From NCBI GenBank assembly GCA_021806745.1, contig JAJZQS010000010.1, forward strand, positions 1 through 41,820: 41,820 bases of DNA. Reading direction: 5' to 3'. Below, piece after piece: positions 17,809 to 28,134 of the stretch (within the stretch, counting starts at the first letter, position 1; each line of letters opens with the position of its first letter). A program made the translations under genes and the position numbers. The notes under the pieces are model-generated. The model saw only the letters and a program-made list of their open reading frames with translations, did not search any database and was not told the DNA's origin. The DNA is from a bacterium. Lineage in GTDB: Bacteria > Elusimicrobiota > Elusimicrobia > UBA1565 > UBA9628.

Positions 17809-19044
17809 TCAGTGGACGCGGCACCAGAGGACTTTCAGGTACTCGCCCTCGGGATGGTCGGCGGCGAAGGGGTGGTCGGCGCCGGCGCCGCTTTTGCGGA
17901 AGATCTGCACGCGCCGCCCCGAGGAGCCCGCGGCGGTGCGCACGAACTGCAGGAAGTCCGTCCACGAGAGCATCCCCGAGCACGAGCAGGTGACCAGGAT
18001 GCCCCCCGGCTCGACGAGCGACATCCCCAGGCGATTGAGGTCGATGTATTTCTGCCGGCCGATGTGGTAGCCCTCGGAGGTGGCGATGAGCTTGTAGGGG
18101 TCGAGCACGACTAGGCCGTAGCGCCGGCCGTTTTGCGCGGCCTGGCGCATGTAGGGGAAGGCGTCGGCGCAGACCGCGTCGACGCGCAGTTGGTTGGCGT
18201 TGGCGTTTTTCTTGAGCAATTCGACGGCCTCGGGATCGAGCTCCACGGCCGTGACCTCCTCGGCGCCGGCCTTCTTGGCGTGGAGCGCGAAGCCGCCGGT
18301 GTAGGAGCAGACGTCGAGCACTTTCCGGCCGGCGGCGAAGTCGCTCACGGCGCGGCGATTGTCGCGCTGGTCGCAGAAAAAGCCGGTCTTGTGTCCCGAG
18401 GAGGGCTCGACGATGAAAGTCACTCCGTTTTCCTTCACGCGCGTGCCGCCGCCGCGCGCGGGCGTGAGCTCGAAGCCCTCCATGCTCTGCGTGTGCGGGC
18501 TGGCGCGGTGGAAAAATCGCGCGTTCGGATAGTGCGTCTTGAGCGCGCGCTCCAGGCGCGCCGCCTGACGGTGCATGCCCAGCGAGTAGAACTCCAGAAC
18601 CACGCAGTCGCCGTAGCGGTCCACGACCAGTCCCGGCAGGCCGTCGCCGTTGTCGTGCACGAGACGATAGGCGTCGGTGGAGGCGTCAAGACCGAGCACG
18701 CGCCGCCGGAAGTCCACCGCCGTCGCCACGCGCTCGGCGAAGAAGGCCTCCGCGTCGAAGTCTCCCACGCCGCGCGTGAGCAGGCGCAGGGCGATGAGGC
18801 TGCGCGGATTGTAGAGCGCCACGCCGTAGGGCGCGTCGGCGCGGTCGTAGACCGCGACCAGGTCGCCGGGCTTGGCCTTGGGGTCGACCTCGCCGAGCAT
18901 GCGCTTGTAGAGTTGGTGGCCCGACGCGGCCGAGCGCAGGCGTGCCCAGGGGATGGGCAGCGCGTGCGAGGCGGGCCGCCCGCGCGGTCTGGGCGGCGGC
19001 GCGGGTTCGGGTTCGTCGGGCGGCGGGGAAGTCGGCTCGGTCAT
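17809..19044 (-). CDS. rlmI: Class I SAM-dependent rRNA methyltransferase, RlmI-like
   Basis: PUA-like N-terminus; GLPGLVVDRYGD; GFFCDQRDNRRAV; VLDVCSYTGGFALHAKKAGAEEVTAVELDPEA; LDPYKL; CSCSGML. Confidence 0.88.
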   Translation of the reverse strand: MTEPTSPPPDEPEPAPPPRPRGRPASHALPIPWARLRSAASGHQLYKRMLGEVDPKAKPGDLVAVYDRADAPYGVALYNPRSLIALRLLTRGVGDFDAEAFFAERVATAVDFRRRVLGLDASTDAYRLVHDNGDGLPGLVVDRYGDCVVLEFYSLGMHRQAARLERALKTHYPNARFFHRASPHTQSMEGFELTPARGGGTRVKENGVTFIVEPSSGHKTGFFCDQRDNRRAVSDFAAGRKVLDVCSYTGGFALHAKKAGAEEVTAVELDPEAVELLKKNANANQLRVDAVCADAFPYMRQAAQNGRRYGLVVLDPYKLIATSEGYHIGRQKYIDLNRLGMSLVEPGGILVTCSCSGMLSWTDFLQFVRTAAGSSGRRVQIFRKSGAGADHPFAADHPEGEYLKVLWCRVH

Positions 19045-19055
19045 TGCCTGCGGAT

Positions 19056-19092
19056 GAAAAACCCCCGCCGCCGCGTTGGCGGCGACGGGGGA
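19056..19092 (-). terminator. Terminator downstream of the cold-shock gene
   Basis: Minus: CCCCCGTCGCCGCC-aacgc-GGCGGCGGGGG followed by TTTTTC. Confidence 0.85.
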
Positions 19093-19112
19093 GTTTTCAG
19101 GTTCGTGAGCTG

Positions 19113-19316
19113 TTAAAGCTTGCGAACGTTCGAGGCCCGGGGGCCCTTCTCCGACTGCTGAACGTCGAACTCGACGGCCTGGTTCTCCGCCAGGGTCTTG
19201 AAGCCCTCGCCCATGATCGACGTGTGATGGACGAACAGGTCCTTGGAGCCGTCGTCCGGCGTGATGAACCCGAAGCCCTTCTGGTCGTTGAACCACTTCA
19301 CTTTGCCCGTAGCCAT
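19113..19316 (-). CDS. cspA: Cold-shock protein (CspA family)
   Basis: [67 protein letters not shown]. Confidence 0.97.
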   Translation of the reverse strand: MATGKVKWFNDQKGFGFITPDDGSKDLFVHHTSIMGEGFKTLAENQAVEFDVQQSEKGPRASNVRKL

Positions 19317-19395
19317 GTCTTTGTAAGTCCTCTTTGTTTGCGTCTTGCTCACGTACCGTCTGTGTAGCGGGAGGCGTTCCCGCCTCCGTGGCTTT

Positions 19396-19401
19396 ATTAT
19401 A
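19396..19401 (-). promoter_or_regulatory. -10 box of the csp promoter (TATAAT) with ~70 nt 5' UTR
   Basis: Minus-strand TATAAT, then a GGAGGCG...CGCCTCC hairpin in the leader before the ATG at 19316. Confidence 0.6.
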
Positions 19402-19453
19402 GCACGGCCCGCGCGGCCGCGGCGAGGAAATCGCCGTCGAGGGGCGGAATTTT

Positions 19454-20185
19454 TTACCCCCCCGCGGAGGCGGCCCAGCGTTCGGCGGCGCGGAGGTTTT
19501 CCGGGGTGCCGATGTCGTGCCACGCGCGCGGCTCCGCTGACCAGGCGCGGATGTCGGCGCCCTCGGCGGCCAGGCGCAGGTAGGTCTTCGTGATCGAAAA
19601 GACCCCGCTTTCCGTGATGCGGTCGAGCAGTTCGGGCGAGATCGCGTGGACGCCGTCGAAGTGCAGGCGCCGGGCGCCGGGCACGGGGCCGCGCGCCCAG
19701 GTCGTGTTGCCGCGGTCGTCGTGGCCGACCAGCCGTCCGTGCGCGTCGAACAGATAGGCGCGCGCGCCGGCGCCCCGGGCGACGGCCAGCGTGGCCAGCG
19801 CGCCCGAACGCGCGTGCGCGGCGTAGAGCGCGCGCAGGTCCAGATCGGTGAGGATGTCGGCGTTGTGCATGAAAAAGGCCTGCGAACCGCGCAGCAGCGG
19901 CGCGGCCTTCTTGAGCCCTCCGCCGGTGTCGAGCAGGAGTTCGTCCTCGCGCGAGACGGCGATCGGCGCGCCGACCCGGCGCGAGAGTTCGGCGCAGAAC
20001 TCGGCCACTTTCGCGGCGTGATGGTGAGCGTTGACCACGAAGGAGTCGGCTCCGGCCGCGCGCAGGCGGGAGATCACGCGTTCGATCGCCGCGACGCCGG
20101 CCACGGGAATCAGCGCCTTGGGCGTCTTGTCGGTCAGCGGCCGCAGGCGCGAACCCACGCCCGCGGCGGGCACGAAGGCCTTCAA
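19454..20185 (-). CDS. Sugar nucleotidyltransferase, MurU-like
   Basis: [40 protein letters not shown] (NTP_transferase); TTG start; paired with a phosphotransferase. Confidence 0.85.
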   Translation of the reverse strand: MKAFVPAAGVGSRLRPLTDKTPKALIPVAGVAAIERVISRLRAAGADSFVVNAHHHAAKVAEFCAELSRRVGAPIAVSREDELLLDTGGGLKKAAPLLRGSQAFFMHNADILTDLDLRALYAAHARSGALATLAVARGAGARAYLFDAHGRLVGHDDRGNTTWARGPVPGARRLHFDGVHAISPELLDRITESGVFSITKTYLRLAAEGADIRAWSAEPRAWHDIGTPENLRAAERWAASAGG

Positions 20186-20192
20186 CGGACGC

Positions 20193-21617
20193 TCACTTGG
20201 CCGGCCAGGCGCCGCGCTCGCGGTGCTCCACGGCCGCGCGCACGCCCTGGTCGCGCAGATGCTTGGCCAGCCTCTCGGCGCAGAACACCGAGCGGTGTTG
20301 GCCGCCGGTGCAGCCGAAGGCCACCTGCAGGTGCGTGAAGTTTCGTCGGCCGTACTCGGCCGCGGCCTGGTCGATCAGCGCGAAAGCCGAGCGAGTCCAG
20401 CGCTCGACGTCGTCTTGCGCGGACAGGTAGGCGATCACCTCCGAGTCCAGTCCGGTGAGGTTCTTGAAGCGCGCCAGTCGGCCGGGGTTGGGCAGGCAGC
20501 GGCAATCGAACACGTAGCCGCCGCCGTGGCCGCGGTCGTCGCGGGGCATGCCGTTTTTGTAGGAGAAGCTCTGGATTTGGACTTCCAGCGAGAGTTTCGC
20601 CGAGCCGAAGCGACGCAACTCCGCCGCGCCGATCAGGCGCTTGAACACCGCGAGCAGTTCAGGCACCTCCACGGGGAGGTTCGAGGTCAGCAGGATGCGC
20701 TCGATGTTTCGGATCGCGTAGGGGATGCTTTGGAGGAACAGCGGCTTTTTTTCGTGGAAGCCGCGCAGTCCGTAGGCGCCCATGGCCTGCATGATGCGGA
20801 TCAGCGCGAAGCCGGGGAAATACTTCTTGAACTGCGCCGGATCCACCGGCGCGTAGCGCGCGGCCTCGCGCAGGTAGTGCTCCAGGAGTTCGTCGCGCAG
20901 TTCGAAGGGCACATCGGCCTTGGCGTCATAAAGGAGAGAGGCCAAGTCGTACTGAAGCGCGCCCCGGCGCCCGCCCTGGTAGTCGATGAAATAGGGACGG
21001 CCGTCCTTGAGCATCACGTTGCGCGACTGGAAGTCCCGGAACAGGAAGTAGTCGCGCGGAGCCGCCAGCAGGTAGTCGGCGAACGCCGAGAAGTCCTGTT
21101 CCAGACGCTCCTCGTGGAAGACGACGCGGCCCAGGGTCAGGAAGTAGTACTTGAAGTAGTTCAAGTCCCAAAGCATCGACTGCTTGTCGAAGCTGCGCCG
21201 GGGGTAGCACCAGCGCTCGTCGATCCCGCGCCCGGCCGCGATTTGTATGCGCGGCAGCCACGACACGACGCCGCGATAGGCGGCGACCACATCCTCGGGA
21301 AAACCCTGGGGCTGGCGGCGGCGGCTCAGGAACTGGAACAGCGTGGTGTCGCCGAGGTCTTCCTCCAGGTAAGCCGTTCCCGAGGCGTCCTCGCCGAAAA
21401 TCTCCGGGACGGGGATGCCCTCCTTCAGGAAATGCCGCGAGAAGTCGATGAAGGCGCGGTTTTCCCGGACATCGTCGTTGAGCACGCCGACCGCGGTGCG
21501 TCCGTCCGCCGCCAGGCGGTAGATGCGGCGGTTGGAGCCCTCGGCGCGAACCGGCTCGACCGACTCGGGGTCGCGCCCGAAGCGCGCGCGAAAAAGCGTC
21601 CTCAGTGCGTCGTGCAT
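20193..21617 (-). CDS. Aminoglycoside-phosphotransferase-type (AmgK-like) kinase fused to RapZ C-terminal domain
   Basis: N-terminal APH-like: YLEEDLGDTTLFQFL, FLFRDFQSRNVMLKDGRPYFIDYQGGRRG; C-terminal RapZ-like: VFDCRCLPNPG...VAFGCTGGQHRSVFCAERLAKHL. Confidence 0.88.
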   Translation of the reverse strand: MHDALRTLFRARFGRDPESVEPVRAEGSNRRIYRLAADGRTAVGVLNDDVRENRAFIDFSRHFLKEGIPVPEIFGEDASGTAYLEEDLGDTTLFQFLSRRRQPQGFPEDVVAAYRGVVSWLPRIQIAAGRGIDERWCYPRRSFDKQSMLWDLNYFKYYFLTLGRVVFHEERLEQDFSAFADYLLAAPRDYFLFRDFQSRNVMLKDGRPYFIDYQGGRRGALQYDLASLLYDAKADVPFELRDELLEHYLREAARYAPVDPAQFKKYFPGFALIRIMQAMGAYGLRGFHEKKPLFLQSIPYAIRNIERILLTSNLPVEVPELLAVFKRLIGAAELRRFGSAKLSLEVQIQSFSYKNGMPRDDRGHGGGYVFDCRCLPNPGRLARFKNLTGLDSEVIAYLSAQDDVERWTRSAFALIDQAAAEYGRRNFTHLQVAFGCTGGQHRSVFCAERLAKHLRDQGVRAAVEHRERGAWPAK

Positions 21618-21687
21618 CCGGGCATCTTAGCCAAAATATGCGCTATGATGTCGCGGCGCCGGTCGTTCTCGGCGCGGAGGAAAACGC

Positions 21688-22056
21688 ATGATCAAGCTGG
21701 CATTCGCCCTCGCGCTCGCCGCCCCCGCGGCGTTCGCCGCCGCGGACAAGAAAGACGCCGCCCCGGTGCGCGAGTTCAAGGTCGTCAACATCGAATACAA
21801 GGGCGCCAAGATCTGGACGCCGGGCACGCTCGTCGTGCGCAAAGGCGACCGCGTCAAGATCACGCTCGTGAACTTGGCCCCGTCGGGCGTGCATGCCTAC
21901 GCCATCGAGGGCTACGGCGTGAACGTGCCGGTCAACAACAAGGAAGGCGACAACACCAAGACCGTCGAGTTCGTGGCCGACAAGCCCGGCATATTCCGCA
22001 TCTACTGTTCGATGCACGCCGCGCACGTCGGCGGTCAACTGGTCGTTCTCGAGTAG
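21688..22056 (+). CDS. Secreted cupredoxin-domain protein
   Basis: Signal peptide; VVRKGDRVKITLVNLAPSGVHAYAIEGYGVNV...KPGIFRIYCSMHAAHVGGQLVVLE; GGAGG SD. Confidence 0.82.
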   Translation: MIKLAFALALAAPAAFAAADKKDAAPVREFKVVNIEYKGAKIWTPGTLVVRKGDRVKITLVNLAPSGVHAYAIEGYGVNVPVNNKEGDNTKTVEFVADKPGIFRIYCSMHAAHVGGQLVVLE

Positions 22057-23309
22057 GCGTTCGCGTCGGACGGCGCCGGTTGGGCGGGCAGGCGCAGCGT
22101 GAAGCGCGCTCCGCCGCCGGGGATGTTTTCGGCGGAGAGATCCCCGCCCAACCGCCGCGCGGCCTCGCGCGACAGGTGCAACCCCAGTCCGGTGCCGCCG
22201 GTGGTCGTGAAGGGCTGGAACAGCCGCGCCAGCACCGCCTCGGGCAAACCCGGGCCGTCGTCTTCGACGCAGACGATCGCCCAGGACTTGCCGTCGCGCT
22301 CCTCGCGCCGCGCGCTCACGCGCACGCGGCCGCCGTTTTGCATCGCCTTGGCCGCGTTGCCCAGCAAGTTGAGCAGCACGCGCTCGACGTCCTGCGCCAC
22401 GGCGCAAATCGACAGCCCCGGCACGACGGCGATCTCCAATTCCACGTGCCGCGTGCGCAACACGGGCTCGGCCAGAGCCGCGGCCGCCTCGACGACGGTG
22501 ATCAGCCGCCTCGGCGCGGCCGCCTCGCTGGCGCGCGACATCAAGTCCGCGCACAGGCCTTGGCAGAAGGCGGCCGCCGATTCGATGCGCGACAAGTCCT
22601 TGGCCAAGACGGGATCGGCGACGCCGCGCTCCAGGTGCAGCTTGGCGTAGGAGCGCACGACCATCAGCGGCGTGCTTAAGTCGTGGGCGGCGCGCGCCGC
22701 CGCGGCCGAGACCGTGCGCATGCCGCGCTCTTTTTCCCAGGCCGCCGTCGCCGCGCGGGAGGATTCCTCGAGCATCTCGATCTCGCGGCGTTGGACGCGC
22801 ACGCGCTCCTCGGCCTCGCGTTCCGCGCGGGCCATCAACCCCAGGCCCGCGGCGGCGCAGGCCAGCACCGCCGTCTTGAGCGCCAACTCGAAGCTCGCCG
22901 ACGGGCTCCAGCGAGTCAGCAGCGGAATGTAGAGCGCCGAGTCGGCCGCGCAGGCGCCGAGCGTGGTCCACGCCAGCGCGCGGGCGTCCAGCAGGATCGC
23001 GGCGGAAAAAAGAGGCAGCAGGTAAAGCGCCCACAGGGCCGAGTCCGTGCCTCCCGACCATTCCTGCACGCCGGCGATCGAGGCCAGCCCCGAAAGCAGG
23101 GCCAGCGCGTGCAGCCAGGTCCGATCGGGCGCCAGGCGCACGGACAGGCTGGCCGCCAGAGTGGAGGCCAGCAAGGCCGAGAAGAAGTAGAGCACTTGCG
23201 GATAAATCAGCCGCGGGTCGTCCTTGGCCAGGAAGGCCAGGCCGACCATCACGATCCACAGCGCCGCCTCGAACGAGGCGGCGCGACCGCGGCGAGGCTG
23301 GGCATTCAT
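22035..23309 (-). CDS. Sensor histidine kinase with N-terminal TM region
   Basis: RAAHDLSTPLMVVRSYAKLHLE (H-box), LLNLLGNAAKAM (N-box), EDDGPGLPE, GTGLGLHLSREAARRLGG. Confidence 0.9.
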   Translation of the reverse strand: MNAQPRRGRAASFEAALWIVMVGLAFLAKDDPRLIYPQVLYFFSALLASTLAASLSVRLAPDRTWLHALALLSGLASIAGVQEWSGGTDSALWALYLLPLFSAAILLDARALAWTTLGACAADSALYIPLLTRWSPSASFELALKTAVLACAAAGLGLMARAEREAEERVRVQRREIEMLEESSRAATAAWEKERGMRTVSAAAARAAHDLSTPLMVVRSYAKLHLERGVADPVLAKDLSRIESAAAFCQGLCADLMSRASEAAAPRRLITVVEAAAALAEPVLRTRHVELEIAVVPGLSICAVAQDVERVLLNLLGNAAKAMQNGGRVRVSARREERDGKSWAIVCVEDDGPGLPEAVLARLFQPFTTTGGTGLGLHLSREAARRLGGDLSAENIPGGGARFTLRLPAQPAPSDANAYSRTTS

Positions 23310-23397
23310 GGCTCCTCCGGGCTCCGGCGCCGTCAGTATGGCGCGGCGAGCCCAAATGCCGCCGAGGCCGCGCTGAAATGGGTCTGAACGCGACGGC

Positions 23398-23426
23398 TTG
23401 CAATTTCGCGGTGGATGGGTTAGAAT
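23398..23426 (+). promoter_or_regulatory. hrcA operon promoter TTGCAA-N17-TAGAAT
   Basis: TTGCAA 23398-23403, 17 nt spacer, TAGAAT 23421-23426, abutting the CIRCE-like repeat. Confidence 0.7.
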
Positions 23427-23453
23427 CTAGCAGTCGGTAAATTTGACTGCCAA
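23427..23453. promoter_or_regulatory. CIRCE-like operator (variant) upstream of hrcA
   Basis: CTAGCAGTC-GGTAAATTT-GACTGCCAA, a 9-9-9 inverted repeat. Confidence 0.88.
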
Positions 23454-23470
23454 TTATCAGCAGAGCCGAG

Positions 23471-24559
23471 ATGAGACAACTCAAGCCCGAGGTCGTCCAG
23501 GAGCGCAAGCGCCACCTTCTTCAGTGGATCGTCCATTATTACATCAAGACCTCCAAACCGGTGTCGTCTGGCCTCATCGCCGAGGAGGCGGGCTTGGATT
23601 TGTCCAGCGCGACCATCCGCAGCATCCTGCAGGACTTGGAAGATGAGGGCTACCTGGTCCAGCCCCACTCCTCGTCCGGGCGCGAGCCCAGCGACAAGGG
23701 CTACCGCTTTTTCGTCGACTACCTGTCCGACGTCCAGCGCCTGGCCGCCGCGGAGAAAGACAGCATTGAAGAGCAGTATCGCCGCCGCATCGGAGAACTG
23801 GACACGCTGCTCGTGGAGACTTCCAAGCTTCTGTCGCGTGTGTCGCAGGGCGCGGGCATGGTCTTGTCGCCGCAGGCCAAGCGCCAGACTCTCAAGCGCC
23901 TGGAGATCATCAGCCTGGGCGGGCGCCAGGCGCTGGGCGTGATGGTCACCGAGGAGGGGCTGGTGCGGCACTGGCCGCTGCAGTTGGCCTTCGCGCCGAC
24001 GGCGCGACAGCTCGGGGCGATCAACGCGTTTCTCAACGAGCGCCTGCGCGGCGTGCCGGTCGAGAAGGCCCGGGCCTTGGTGACGGCGAACTTGGGCGCG
24101 ATGGAGCGGGAATTTCGCGCGCTGGCCGACATGGCCGCGGAGATGGTCGAGGAATTCGGGCGCTCCGCCGCTCCGGACTCTCTCTACATCGACGGGGCCG
24201 ACAACATCCTGTCGCAGGCCGAGCGTTTCGGGGATCTTAAGGAGGTGCAGTCGCTGATGCGCGTGATCGGCCAGAAGGGGCGCTTGGCCGAGATTCTCGA
24301 GCGCGAGGTCCACGACGCGGGCCGTAACGACCAGCCCGCGCGCGTGCGCGTGCGCATCGGCGAGGAGGCCGGCCTGCCCGAGCTCAAGAGCGCGAGCTTG
24401 GTCACGCACGTCTACCGCCACGGCGGCCGCGTGGTCGGCGTGCTGGGGATTTTGGGCTCCAAGCGCATGGAGTATTCGCGCATGATGGGGCTGGTCGACT
24501 ACGTGGGGCGGCTGGTGGAGGGCCGCCTCAGCGAGTGGGACGAGGAGGATGCGTCGTGA
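23471..24559 (+). CDS. hrcA: Heat-inducible transcription repressor HrcA
   Basis: RQLKPEVVQERKRHLLQWIVHYYIKTSKPVSSGLIAEEAGLDLSSATIRSILQDLEDEGYLVQPHSSSGREPSDKGYRFFVDYL; precedes grpE-dnaK-dnaJ. Confidence 0.97.
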   Translation: MRQLKPEVVQERKRHLLQWIVHYYIKTSKPVSSGLIAEEAGLDLSSATIRSILQDLEDEGYLVQPHSSSGREPSDKGYRFFVDYLSDVQRLAAAEKDSIEEQYRRRIGELDTLLVETSKLLSRVSQGAGMVLSPQAKRQTLKRLEIISLGGRQALGVMVTEEGLVRHWPLQLAFAPTARQLGAINAFLNERLRGVPVEKARALVTANLGAMEREFRALADMAAEMVEEFGRSAAPDSLYIDGADNILSQAERFGDLKEVQSLMRVIGQKGRLAEILEREVHDAGRNDQPARVRVRIGEEAGLPELKSASLVTHVYRHGGRVVGVLGILGSKRMEYSRMMGLVDYVGRLVEGRLSEWDEEDAS

Positions 24560-25059
24560 GCGATGAGGCGAAAACGGCCCCGGCCGCGGAAGGCTCCGCG
24601 GCCCCCGCGCCCGCGCCGTCCGCGGAGCCGACGCCGGACTACTACGCCCAGCTCTTGAAGCTGAAGGCGGAGTTCGAGAACTACCGCAAGCGCGTGGACC
24701 GCGACAGGCCCGAGTGGCTCAAGACCGGGCGCGCCGAGGTGTTGGCCAAGCTCCTGCCTCTCTACGACCTGCTCGGCCACGCGCACGCCGAGGTGAAGTC
24801 CGGCCACGCCGACACTCCGTTGGCGCGCGGGCTCGAGGCGATTTTCCGCGAATTCGACAAGCTGTTCCGCGAGGAGAAGATCGCGGCGATGGAGCCGTTG
24901 GGAAAGGCGTTCGATCCGCACTATCACGAGGCGCTGGGCTTCGTCGACAGGCCGGGATTCGAGGAGGGGGCGGTGGCCGACGTGCTGCAGGCCGGCTACC
25001 TGCTCGAAGACAGAGTGTTGCGCGCCGCGAGGGTGCGCCTGCAAAAAAAATCGAACTGA
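24556..25059 (+). CDS. grpE: Nucleotide exchange factor GrpE
   Basis: GTG start overlapping the hrcA stop; [19 protein letters not shown]...[38 protein letters not shown]. Confidence 0.96.
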   Translation: MSDEAKTAPAAEGSAAPAPAPSAEPTPDYYAQLLKLKAEFENYRKRVDRDRPEWLKTGRAEVLAKLLPLYDLLGHAHAEVKSGHADTPLARGLEAIFREFDKLFREEKIAAMEPLGKAFDPHYHEALGFVDRPGFEEGAVADVLQAGYLLEDRVLRAARVRLQKKSN

Positions 25060-25075
25060 CTTTGGAGGAAAGCAC

Positions 25076-26944
25076 ATGAGCAAGATCATCGGAATCGACC
25101 TGGGAACTTCGAACACGGCGGCGGCGGTGCTGGAGGGCGGCAAGCCCACCATCATCCCGTCGGCCGAAGGCACCTCGGTGGGCGGCAAGGCGTTCCCGTC
25201 CTACGTGGCCTTCGCCAAGGACGGTCAACTGCTGGTCGGCGAGCCGGCGCGCCGCCAGGCCGTGGCCAACCCGGACGGGACCTTCATGGCCTTCAAGCGC
25301 AAGATGGGCACCGACCACAAGTTCAAGGGCCCCGACGGCAAGGAGTACACGCCGCAGCAACTGTCGGCGTTCCTGCTTCAGAAGGTCAAGCGCGACGCGG
25401 AGGCGTTCCTGGGCGACAAGGTGGAGAAGGCCGTCATCACCGTGCCCGCCTACTTCAACGACAACCAGCGCCAGGCCACCAAGGACGCGGGCACGATCGC
25501 CGGCCTTGAGGTCGTGCGCATCGTCAACGAGCCCACGGCCGCGTGCCTGGCCTACGGCATCGACAAGAAGGGCAAGGACGAGAAGATCATGGTCTTCGAC
25601 CTGGGCGGCGGCACGCTCGACGTGACCGTGATGGACTTCGGCGGCGGCGTCTTCGAGGTGGTCTCCACCTCCGGCGACACGCAGCTGGGCGGCACGGACA
25701 TGGACAACGCCCTGCTCGACTTCGTGGTGGGCGAGTTCAAAAAGGAGACCGGCGCCGACATCAAGAAGGACGCGATGGCCGTCCAGCGCGTGCGCGAGGC
25801 CGTGGAGAAGGCCAAGATCGAGCTGTCCACGACCTTCGAGACCGACTTGAACCTGCCCTACCTCACCGCGGTCGACAACGCGCCCAAGCATCTGGCCATG
25901 AAGCTCTCGCGCGCGAAGCTGGAGTCCATCGTCGAGCCGATCGTCAAGCGCTGCAAGGCCTCCATGGAGCAGGCGCTGGGCGACGCGAAGCTCAAGGCCT
26001 CCGACATCACCAAGGTGATCTTGGTCGGCGGTCCCACGCGCATGCCCATCGTCCAGAAATTCGTCGAGGACTACGTGGGCAAGAAGCTGGAGCGCGGCGT
26101 CGACCCGATGGAGTGCGTGGCCTCGGGCGCGGCCGTGCAGGCTGCGGTGCTGACCGGCGACGTCAAGGATGTTTTGCTGCTCGACGTGACGCCGTTGACG
26201 CTGGGCATCGAGACTTTGGGCTCGGTGATGACGCCGGTCATCGAGCGCAACACGACCATTCCCGTGGAGAAGTCCCAAGTGTTCTCGACGGCCTCCGACA
26301 ACCAACCGGCGGTGACCGTGCACGTTCTTCAGGGCGAGCGGCCGAAGGCGTCCGACAACGTGAGCCTGGGTAAGTTCGACCTGGACGGCATCCCGCCGGC
26401 CTCGCGGGGAACCCCTCAGATCAAGGTGACCTTCTCGATCGACGCCAACGGCATCCTCAACGTCAAGGCCGAGGACTTGGGCACCAAGAAGACCCAGCAC
26501 ATCACGATCACCGCGCCCAACAAGCTCGACAAGGCCGAGATCGACAAGTTCGTCAAGCAGGCCGAGCAATTCGCCGAGGAGGACAAGAAGTTCAAGGAGA
26601 AGGTCGCGGCCAAGAACGAGGCCGACGCGCTGTTGTTCTCCGCGGAGAAGGCGCTCAAGGAACATGGCGACAAGGTTTCGGCCGAGGACCGGCAGAACAT
26701 CGATCGGTGCGTGTCCGAGCTCAAGGAAGCGCTGAAGGGAGACGATGCGGCGGCCATCAACAAGGCCAAGGAGTCGCTGCTGAAGGCGTCGCACAAGCTC
26801 GCCGAGGAGATGTACAAGTCCGAGCAGGCCAAGGCGGGGGCCGCCGCCGGTGCCGGTGCCGGCGCGGGCGCTTCCGGCGCGGGTGCGGCGGGCGGCGACG
26901 GCGTGGTCGACGCGGAAGTGGTCGACGACAAGGATTCCAAGTAA
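25076..26944 (+). CDS. dnaK: Molecular chaperone DnaK (Hsp70)
   Basis: [56 protein letters not shown]. Confidence 0.99.
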   Translation: MSKIIGIDLGTSNTAAAVLEGGKPTIIPSAEGTSVGGKAFPSYVAFAKDGQLLVGEPARRQAVANPDGTFMAFKRKMGTDHKFKGPDGKEYTPQQLSAFLLQKVKRDAEAFLGDKVEKAVITVPAYFNDNQRQATKDAGTIAGLEVVRIVNEPTAACLAYGIDKKGKDEKIMVFDLGGGTLDVTVMDFGGGVFEVVSTSGDTQLGGTDMDNALLDFVVGEFKKETGADIKKDAMAVQRVREAVEKAKIELSTTFETDLNLPYLTAVDNAPKHLAMKLSRAKLESIVEPIVKRCKASMEQALGDAKLKASDITKVILVGGPTRMPIVQKFVEDYVGKKLERGVDPMECVASGAAVQAAVLTGDVKDVLLLDVTPLTLGIETLGSVMTPVIERNTTIPVEKSQVFSTASDNQPAVTVHVLQGERPKASDNVSLGKFDLDGIPPASRGTPQIKVTFSIDANGILNVKAEDLGTKKTQHITITAPNKLDKAEIDKFVKQAEQFAEEDKKFKEKVAAKNEADALLFSAEKALKEHGDKVSAEDRQNIDRCVSELKEALKGDDAAAINKAKESLLKASHKLAEEMYKSEQAKAGAAAGAGAGAGASGAGAAGGDGVVDAEVVDDKDSK

Positions 26945-26970
26945 GGCCGCGGGTGCGGTCCGGGTGAGAC

Positions 26971-28116
26971 ATGGCTGAAGACTACTACGGGCTTCTGGGG
27001 GTGGCGCGCAACGCCACCGACGCGGAGATCAAGGCCGCCTACCGGAAGCTGGCCATGAAGTATCACCCGGACCGCAACCCGGGCGACAAGCAAGCCGAGG
27101 CCAAGTTCAAGAAAATCGGCGCGGCCTACGAAGCCTTGTCCGACGAAAAAAAGCGCCGTCTCTACGATCAGTTCGGAGAGGCGGGGGTCAACGCCGGCGC
27201 GGCCGGGGGCTTCGGCGGCGGGGGAGGGGCGCCGGGCTTCGAGGGCTTTGGCGGCGCGGGCGTGGACGTCAACGAGGCCTTCGGCGACTTGTTCGAAAAC
27301 CTTTTTGGCGGAGGTCGCGGCGGCGGAAGCCGGCGGCGCTCTTCGGGCGCGGACCTCAAATACGAGACGGAGATATCCCTGGACGACGCGTTCCATGGAC
27401 TGCAGTTGCCGTTGAAGTTCCCGCGCGTGGAGTCGTGCGCGACTTGCGGCGGTTCGGGGGCCAAGCCGGGCTCGCGGCTCAAGCGCTGCGCGGAGTGCCG
27501 CGGTTCCGGGCGCATCCAGCTTTCGCAGGGATTTTTTTCAATGACGCAGACTTGCCCGCGCTGCCGCGGCGAAGGGCAGATCGTGGAAGATCCCTGCCGC
27601 AACTGCAATGGTCAGGGCCGCGTTCGCCGCGAAGCCGACCTCAAGGTCAAGATTCCGCCGGGCATCTACGACGGCGCGACCTTGCGCATTTCTGGCGAGG
27701 GCGAGGCCGCGCCGCACGGCGGCGCGCGCGGCGACCTCTACGTGCACGTCCGCGTCAAAGCCGACCCGCGCTTCGACCGCCACGAGGACGATTTAAAGTC
27801 CGCCGTCGGAGTCGACTTGGCCACGGCGGCTCTGGGCGGCGCGGTGGAAGTTCCCACCATCGACGGCGAGCCGGTGCGCGTGAAGGTTCCGTCGGGCGTG
27901 CAGTCCGGGGCGATCTTGCGCGTGCGTGAAAGGGGCATGCCGCGCTTGCACGGCCGCGGCCGCGGCGATTTGCTGGTGTCGGTGCGCGTGGACGTGCCGC
28001 GCGAGCTCACCGCGCGCCAGCGCGAATTGCTGGAAGAACTGCGCAAGACCTTTCATCCCGACGCCGAGGGCAAGGGCGACTCGGGCGTGTTCGGGCGCAT
28101 CTTCGGCAAGGAGTAG
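26971..28116 (+). CDS. dnaJ: Molecular chaperone DnaJ (Hsp40)
   Basis: J domain [39 protein letters not shown]; Gly-rich region; CxxCxGxG zinc fingers. Confidence 0.98.
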   Translation: MAEDYYGLLGVARNATDAEIKAAYRKLAMKYHPDRNPGDKQAEAKFKKIGAAYEALSDEKKRRLYDQFGEAGVNAGAAGGFGGGGGAPGFEGFGGAGVDVNEAFGDLFENLFGGGRGGGSRRRSSGADLKYETEISLDDAFHGLQLPLKFPRVESCATCGGSGAKPGSRLKRCAECRGSGRIQLSQGFFSMTQTCPRCRGEGQIVEDPCRNCNGQGRVRREADLKVKIPPGIYDGATLRISGEGEAAPHGGARGDLYVHVRVKADPRFDRHEDDLKSAVGVDLATAALGGAVEVPTIDGEPVRVKVPSGVQSGAILRVRERGMPRLHGRGRGDLLVSVRVDVPRELTARQRELLEELRKTFHPDAEGKGDSGVFGRIFGKE

Positions 28117-28134
28117 CGGCGGCCGCACGCGGCT

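Noticed and set aside
24719-26794. 691-codon ORF antisense to grpE/dnaK
   Set aside because: Classic antisense-of-dnaK spurious ORF; Leu/Val/Gly/His-rich translation without domain features.
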